DNA of 43,763 bases from Cohnella lubricantis (lineage in GTDB: Bacteria > Bacillota > Bacilli > Paenibacillales > Paenibacillaceae). A model generated the notes under the pieces. It saw only the letters and a list, made by a program, of their open reading frames with translations. It did no database searches and was not told the DNA's origin. Of this stretch, positions 40,195 to 43,763 are shown in pieces (within the stretch, counting starts at the first letter, position 1; each line of letters opens with the position of its first letter). The stretch is from assembly GCF_014212015.1 (NCBI RefSeq), contig NZ_JACJVN010000026.1, positions 1 to 43,763 on the forward strand, in the 5' to 3' direction. The translations under genes and the position numbers were made by a program.

Positions 40195-40301
40195 TGCTTG
40201 CCCCCCCTTGGCATTGCGGAATCCATGCACACCAAGCACACCAATAGACGGAACCCAGCCGGCGAAGTTGCAGAGAGCAGGCAATCGAGGCTCCCGGGGA
40301 C

Positions 40302-40889
40302 TTACGGATTCGGAAGGAGCCTCCTGTAATTTTGGAGAAGATAATTTAGCCCTGAATAGATGGTGAGCAGAACCGCTATCATCATCAGAATAAGATCAAC
40401 CGGAATATCCGTCACGAGCGCGAAAGGGTAATTGTTCAGCAGCGCAGCCGTTATCGCGGCCACCTGAGCAACCATCTTGAGCTTCCCCAGCCGATCCGCC
40501 GCCAAGGCGATCCCGCTCGCGGAAGCGACGGTTCGGATCGCCGTTACGACGACCTCGCGGCCGAGGATGACCATGACCATCCAAGCGGGCGTCATATGCA
40601 GGTACGCAAGCATGAGGAGAGCCGCCGAGATGAGCAGCTTGTCCGCCAACGGGTCAAGCAGCTTGCCCAGGTTCGTGACCATCTTGTACTTCCTCGCGAC
40701 ATAGCCGTCCAATTTATCCGTCGCCGCCGTGAGCAAGAAGAGAGCCGCGGCGTAGTAGACGCCATATTGATTCAGATGGGCGAACAGCGGAGCAGCGTCC
40801 CCCAGCCATTGCGGATAGGGCTGCAGCAATAGGACGAGGCATGGGATGAGCAGAATCCGTGCAATCGTGATTCGGTTAGCAAGGTTCAT
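40302..40889 (-). CDS. pgsA: CDP-diacylglycerol-glycerol-3-phosphate 3-phosphatidyltransferase
   Basis: A 195-residue membrane enzyme making phosphatidylglycerophosphate, the committed step to phosphatidylglycerol. The start MNLANRITIARILLIPCLVLL is canonical. The CDP-alcohol phosphotransferase motif is complete: DKLDGYVARKYKMVTNLGKLLDPLADK (D-x2-D-G-x2-A-R-x8-G-x3-D-x3-D). About five or six membrane helices. ATG 40889 has AAGGAG at 8 nt. It lies 13 bp after the EEP-fold gene stop and is presumably read from the same transcript; its usual neighbour cinA/recA is not in the window. Confidence 0.95.
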   Translation of the reverse strand: MNLANRITIARILLIPCLVLLLQPYPQWLGDAAPLFAHLNQYGVYYAAALFLLTAATDKLDGYVARKYKMVTNLGKLLDPLADKLLISAALLMLAYLHMTPAWMVMVILGREVVVTAIRTVASASGIALAADRLGKLKMVAQVAAITAALLNNYPFALVTDIPVDLILMMIAVLLTIYSGLNYLLQNYRRLLPNP

Positions 40890-40902
40890 TCGGCCGCGCT
40901 CC

Positions 40903-41619
40903 TTAAAGTTCAATCTTCAGGTCAACGATAATTGGAACATGGTCGCTGTATGCGATCCAGTCGGAGTACTTACCAACTGTGAAGTTAGATGCCGAGTGGA
41001 GGAGCTTAGAAGAAAGAAAACAATAATCAATATGATATGGCTTATCAATTTTGCGATGCATATAAAAAGTTGGCAGAAGCTCTCTTCCGTGTTTTTCTCG
41101 ATAGAAGTGGTGATAAGCGCTTTCGATCTGATACTTCAGCAATACATCTACTACGTCTGAATGATTTGCAATTCTCCTTTCATGATCCCAAATTGCATTG
41201 CTGTTGAAATCTCCTAGCCAAACAACATTCCCATTGACCTCTGGGCCATAATATATAAGAGAATTCCAGACCTGACCGATATAACGATGTTCACGATTTA
41301 CTCTATCGTTCATTGCCCATACAGCGAATAGGGTGAATTCAACTGGGCCAGTCACCAATAGAGGAATTATGTACTTGTAGTCAGGGTTATATCGGGGGTG
41401 AAGTTCGAACCGGAATTCCGAGTAAGAAAAAATACCGAGTCCCTTGGTTGCGTTGTCGCCATACCACTTCATGTCTTTGGCTTTGGGCAAAGAGCTATTA
41501 AAGCGCAGCCGTTCCGGACTTTCACATTCAGGAACGACTAGTATATCCGGTTTATAGGGTAAGATCTGGGATGCTTTTTTGCGATAAGCCATATTGCAAT
41601 TCCAACTAGCAATCCTCAT
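40903..41619 (-). CDS. endonuclease/exonuclease/phosphatase (EEP) fold protein
   Basis: 238 residues of a DNase I-like fold: RIASWNCNMA (Asn metal ligand), DILVVPECESPERL (catalytic Glu), NVVWLGDFNSNAIWD (GDFN, Asp/Asn) and SDWIAYSDHVPIIVDL (catalytic SDH). All key residues are present. There is no signal peptide. Substrate open: nuclease, sugar-phosphate or lipid phosphatase. The base composition is AT-richer than pgsA and tmrB, suggesting acquisition. ATG 41619 overlaps the preceding stop (TGATG), so it is translationally coupled to the two-helix membrane protein gene. Confidence 0.85.
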   Translation of the reverse strand: MRIASWNCNMAYRKKASQILPYKPDILVVPECESPERLRFNSSLPKAKDMKWYGDNATKGLGIFSYSEFRFELHPRYNPDYKYIIPLLVTGPVEFTLFAVWAMNDRVNREHRYIGQVWNSLIYYGPEVNGNVVWLGDFNSNAIWDHERRIANHSDVVDVLLKYQIESAYHHFYREKHGRELLPTFYMHRKIDKPYHIDYCFLSSKLLHSASNFTVGKYSDWIAYSDHVPIIVDLKIEL

Positions 41620-42008
41620 CACTTCTCACCCTCTGCAAGCTGCTTCACTTCCAACACTTGTCTAATCCGTCTAGTCAGCGTGAGCTCTAATTGCTGGCCC
41701 TCCCTGTACTGTCCGGCTTCATCGCTAACCACGCGAATTCTTCGTTTCCTCCCATTGGGCTTTAGCACCTTGATGATATCACGTCTCGTCTGAATGACTT
41801 GCACCTGCATCGTTGTCGTATCCTTCAAGATGAGGTCCAGCGCCGTTAGAATCAGCAGCACAGCGAAGACGACCAGCATGACGCTATACAGAATAACGAA
41901 TACGATCCGATCATCGCGAATGTTGAGAGCCAGCTGGAGCGCGGCTAGCAGCGTGAACCAGATAGATAACACGAGCGTCTTGCGAATGGAGCCCCGGTAG
42001 TTTGTCAT
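41619..42008 (-). CDS. two-helix membrane protein, paralogue 1
   Basis: 129 residues: two adjacent membrane helices (VLSIWFTLLAALQLALNI and IVFVILYSVMLVVFAVLLILTALDLIL) and a cytoplasmic beta-rich domain of about 60 residues (MQVQVIQTRRDIIKVLKPNGRKRRIRVVSDEAGQYREGQQLELTLTRRIRQVLEVKQL). It is clearly paralogous to the next gene upstream over its whole length. No family recognised; the KPNG.KRR.R core may be a small SH3- or OB-like barrel. The ribosome binding site is AAGGAGGAA. Coupled to the EEP gene by a TGATG overlap. Confidence 0.75.
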   Translation of the reverse strand: MTNYRGSIRKTLVLSIWFTLLAALQLALNIRDDRIVFVILYSVMLVVFAVLLILTALDLILKDTTTMQVQVIQTRRDIIKVLKPNGRKRRIRVVSDEAGQYREGQQLELTLTRRIRQVLEVKQLAEGEK

Positions 42009-42047
42009 TCCTTCCTCCTTGTATAAGGCTTATCAAGAAAGCTAATC

Positions 42048-42431
42048 TCATCCTGCATCGACCGGCTTCACCGCTAAGACCTGTCCGGTCCGCCTGGTTA
42101 ACGTCAGCTCGAGTTCCCGGCCTACCCTATATGCCTGAGCGTCGTTCCGGAGGATCCGTACCCTTCGTGTCTTCCCGTTCGGCTTTGTTACTCTCAGGAC
42201 GCCGTCTTCTGCTTGGATGACGCGGACCCGCATCATTCTCGTGTCCTGGGCGATCAGATCGATCGCCAGCAGAACAACGAATAGAAGAGATGGAATGAAG
42301 ATAATCGCGAACAGAATCATCAGCAGGAAACGCTTGTGAACCATATTCAGATTGACCTGCGTGGCTGACAGCGCCAGCACAATGACGGCATATACGAGCA
42401 GAGACCGAATTAAGCTTAAATAACCTTTCAT
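42048..42431 (-). CDS. two-helix membrane protein, paralogue 2
   Basis: 127 residues with the same layout as paralogue 1: helices SLLVYAVIVLALSATQVNL and FLLMILFAIIFIPSLLFVVLLAIDLI, then MMRVRVIQAEDGVLRVTKPNGKTRRVRILRNDAQAYRVGRELELTLTRRTGQVLAVKPV. The two share the KPNG-K-RRxRxxxxxAxxYRxGxxLELTLTRRxxQVLxVK block. ATG 42431 has TAGGAGG upstream. It starts 45 bp after the deacetylase stop and ends 39 bp before paralogue 1, consistent with one operon. Function unknown. Confidence 0.75.
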   Translation of the reverse strand: MKGYLSLIRSLLVYAVIVLALSATQVNLNMVHKRFLLMILFAIIFIPSLLFVVLLAIDLIAQDTRMMRVRVIQAEDGVLRVTKPNGKTRRVRILRNDAQAYRVGRELELTLTRRTGQVLAVKPVDAG

Positions 42432-42476
42432 TCTACCTCCTAGTCCAAAAAGGTGTTGTCCCGCTGCCGCGCCGCG

Positions 42477-43409
42477 TCAGCCGCGGAACAGCAAAGCCTT
42501 CGCCAGCCGGACGGCGGCCGGAAGCCGCGGCCGTCTCCGATACGCTTGCACGTAGCGGTAGTCCGTCAACTCCACTCCCGCGTCCTTCAGGGCATAGGCG
42601 AAGTCTTCTTCTTGCAGGAGGCGGTATTCCCATACTCTTTTCTCCCATGAAGGTATTCGCTGCGCGAGCTCCTCATCCTCCACCGCCGGGTGAAAATACG
42701 TCTCGCTCACCCCATCCTCCGGCAGCTCATACAGCTTCGCCAGAATCGAGCGGCGGAACGACTCATACGTCTCGCCCTCCTCCACATGATAGGGATGGCT
42801 GAGAAGGTAATCCGGCAGACCGACGCCCAGCACATCCGCCAGCGCAGCGGCCATATCCACCGTGCGCTGCGCGCCAGGGTGGGAGGCGATCTCCGCCATG
42901 AACGCGTCCTTCAGCCAGATGCGGCGGAACATCCGGAACGGCAGCCCCCGGCGGGAGCACAGGAGGAACGCCTGCGGCAGATAGCTCTTGCCCGTCGCCA
43001 TACCGTACAGACTGCCCATGTGATTGTCCGCATGGGAGATCTGGATGCCGGCCTTGCTCACCGCCTCGAATTGCGCCCGCAGCTCCCGCTTCACCGCCTC
43101 GGGACGGGCTCCCCTCTCGAACTCCTCCACTGTATGGTACATAGACCCGCTCTCGTCGTGCAGCGACGAATCGCCGGTGAGGCTGCGCCAGCGGATGGCG
43201 TCGTACTCGCTCGTGAACGTCAGATGCAAGCCGACGTTCGCCGCTCCCCGCTTCCGGCACCAGGCCGCCGCTTCCTCGAACCCCGGCGCCGGCGGCATGA
43301 CCGTCGCCGAGGACACCTTCCGCTCCTCCAGCAGGTGGATAATCGCCGCGTTCGCCGCCGCGCTCTGCCCGAAGTCGTCGCAATTGATGATGAGCTGCCG
43401 CTTGGTCAT
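42477..43409 (-). CDS. ChbG/YdjC family carbohydrate deacetylase
   Basis: 310 residues. MTKRQLIINCDDFGQSAAANAAIIHLLEERKVSSATVM contains the DD metal/catalytic motif; NVGLHLTFTSEYD supplies the first His; ISHADNHMGSL the second His pair; and LLSHPYHVEEG a further family motif. YdjC-type enzymes remove an N-acetyl group from chitooligosaccharides or related disaccharides. No sugar transporter is adjacent. ATG 43409 has GGGAG at about 9 nt; a GTG at 43430 is in frame but less likely. The ATG overlaps the stop of a minus-strand frame running through the 51-bp repeats (ATGA). Confidence 0.88.
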   Translation of the reverse strand: MTKRQLIINCDDFGQSAAANAAIIHLLEERKVSSATVMPPAPGFEEAAAWCRKRGAANVGLHLTFTSEYDAIRWRSLTGDSSLHDESGSMYHTVEEFERGARPEAVKRELRAQFEAVSKAGIQISHADNHMGSLYGMATGKSYLPQAFLLCSRRGLPFRMFRRIWLKDAFMAEIASHPGAQRTVDMAAALADVLGVGLPDYLLSHPYHVEEGETYESFRRSILAKLYELPEDGVSETYFHPAVEDEELAQRIPSWEKRVWEYRLLQEEDFAYALKDAGVELTDYRYVQAYRRRPRLPAAVRLAKALLFRG

Positions 43410-43442
43410 GCTGAGCTCTCCCTTCCGCACCGTGCGTGCGCC

Positions 43443-43763
43443 GAGTTAGTTTGTTTGCAGACTAATTCTGCACCTCCGCGTCCGTCAAGGGTCGAGTTAG
43501 TTCGTTCGTAGACTAATTCCCACCATTCGCACCAGCCGTGCGCTGAGTTAGTTCGTTTGCGAACTAATTCTGCACTCTCGCACACGTCGCGGGCTGAGTT
43601 AGTTCGTTTGCAGACTAATTCTGCACCTCCGCGTCCGTCAAGGGTCGAGTTAGTTCGTTCGTAGACTAATTCCCACCATTCGCACCAGCCGCGCGCTGAG
43701 TTAGTTCGTTCGTAGACTAATTCTGCACTTCCGCGCCCGTCGAGGGTCGAGTTAGTTTGTTTG
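43443..43763. repeat. 51-bp tandem repeat, six full units and a partial at the window edge
   Basis: Units start at 43443, 43494, 43545, 43596, 43647 and 43698 (each 51 bp), with a seventh from 43749 cut by the window end. Each begins GAGTTAGTT and about 25 bases later ends an inverted repeat with ACTAATTC. Unit 3 has 11-bp arms (GAGTTAGTTCG/CGAACTAATTC, one wobble pair); the others have 8-bp arms. Units 1 and 4 and units 2 and 5 are most alike, which points to a 153-bp higher-order duplication. One minus-strand frame is open through all units. Confidence 0.85.

Noticed and set aside
43443..43763. CRISPR array at the right edge
   Set aside because: The periodicity is regular (51 bp), but the sequence between the hairpin parts repeats as well (units 1/4 and 2/5 nearly identical). 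There are no unique spacers and no cas genes.

Overview
The window looks like a chromosomal segment of a Paenibacillaceae-type Firmicute (Paenibacillus, Cohnella or a relative). The evidence is strong AGGAGG-type ribosome binding sites with some TTG/GTG starts, sigma-A-like promoters, a GbsR-opuA osmolyte locus, a TmrB-like protein, PgsA, RlmH, several chemoreceptors and many TetR/LysR regulators. Most genes are moderately GC-rich. The gene at 24.2-26.0 kb and the EEP-fold gene at 40.9-41.6 kb are visibly AT-richer. I see no tRNA, rRNA or CRISPR array.

Layout. 0-11.6 kb: TetR regulator, YkgJ-type cysteine-cluster protein, two tandem paralogous chemoreceptors either side of a TerC-like membrane protein, a dihydroorotate-dehydrogenase-like domain fused to a multi-spanning membrane domain, a GH32 beta-fructosidase and a third chemoreceptor with almost no ectodomain. 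11.7-18.1 kb: nucleotidyltransferase, MATE remnant, LysR/CynX-type divergent pair, TetR/DUF2798 operon, TetR remnant and a GH63-like glycosidase. 18.4-26.06 kb: an accessory zone full of broken genes (monooxygenase, LysR, GNAT, IS3 transposase, alpha/beta hydrolase) with intact retropepsin, Lrp/amino-acid-transporter and TetR genes, ending in an intact AT-rich DUF262-AlbA_2 fusion gene. 26.04-34.1 kb: rlmH, SGNH hydrolase, methyltransferase, repeat-rich spacer, RhlE-like DEAD-box helicase, thrC and a membrane GGDEF-EAL protein. 34.3-38.4 kb: opuA glycine-betaine ABC operon divergent from gbsR, then a cluster of REP-like palindromes. 38.5-43.8 kb: a minus-strand run of hypothetical protein, tmrB, an NTR-like exported protein, pgsA, an EEP nuclease/phosphatase-fold protein with two paralogous two-helix membrane proteins, a ChbG/YdjC deacetylase and a 51-bp tandem repeat.

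Main discovery candidate. The 3' end of rlmH (26.04 kb) carries TATCATAA, which as I recall is the core of the staphylococcal SCC insertion site in the same gene. Three further partial copies of this rlmH end lie downstream at about 24.09, 19.28 and 18.41 kb, all in the same orientation. On the minus strand they read RGEPYHK-stop, GEPYHK and PYH-stop, so similarity to the rlmH end falls with distance. Each downstream copy is joined to a strong hairpin and, in two copies, an identical CTATAGAGCGA block. I infer a tandem array of rlmH-targeted insertions. The segment next to rlmH contains only the intact DUF262-AlbA_2 gene, a plausible single-gene anti-phage system, while the distal segments are decayed. 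No recombinase gene is visible here.

Other structure worth attention: the two paralogous chemoreceptor promoters share a TGTCGAA (Spo0A-box-like) element at the same distance from both start codons; four ATAACGGAAC palindromes lie between gbsR and a hypothetical gene; and a 51-bp tandem repeat at the right edge is open in one minus-strand frame that ends on the next gene's start codon.
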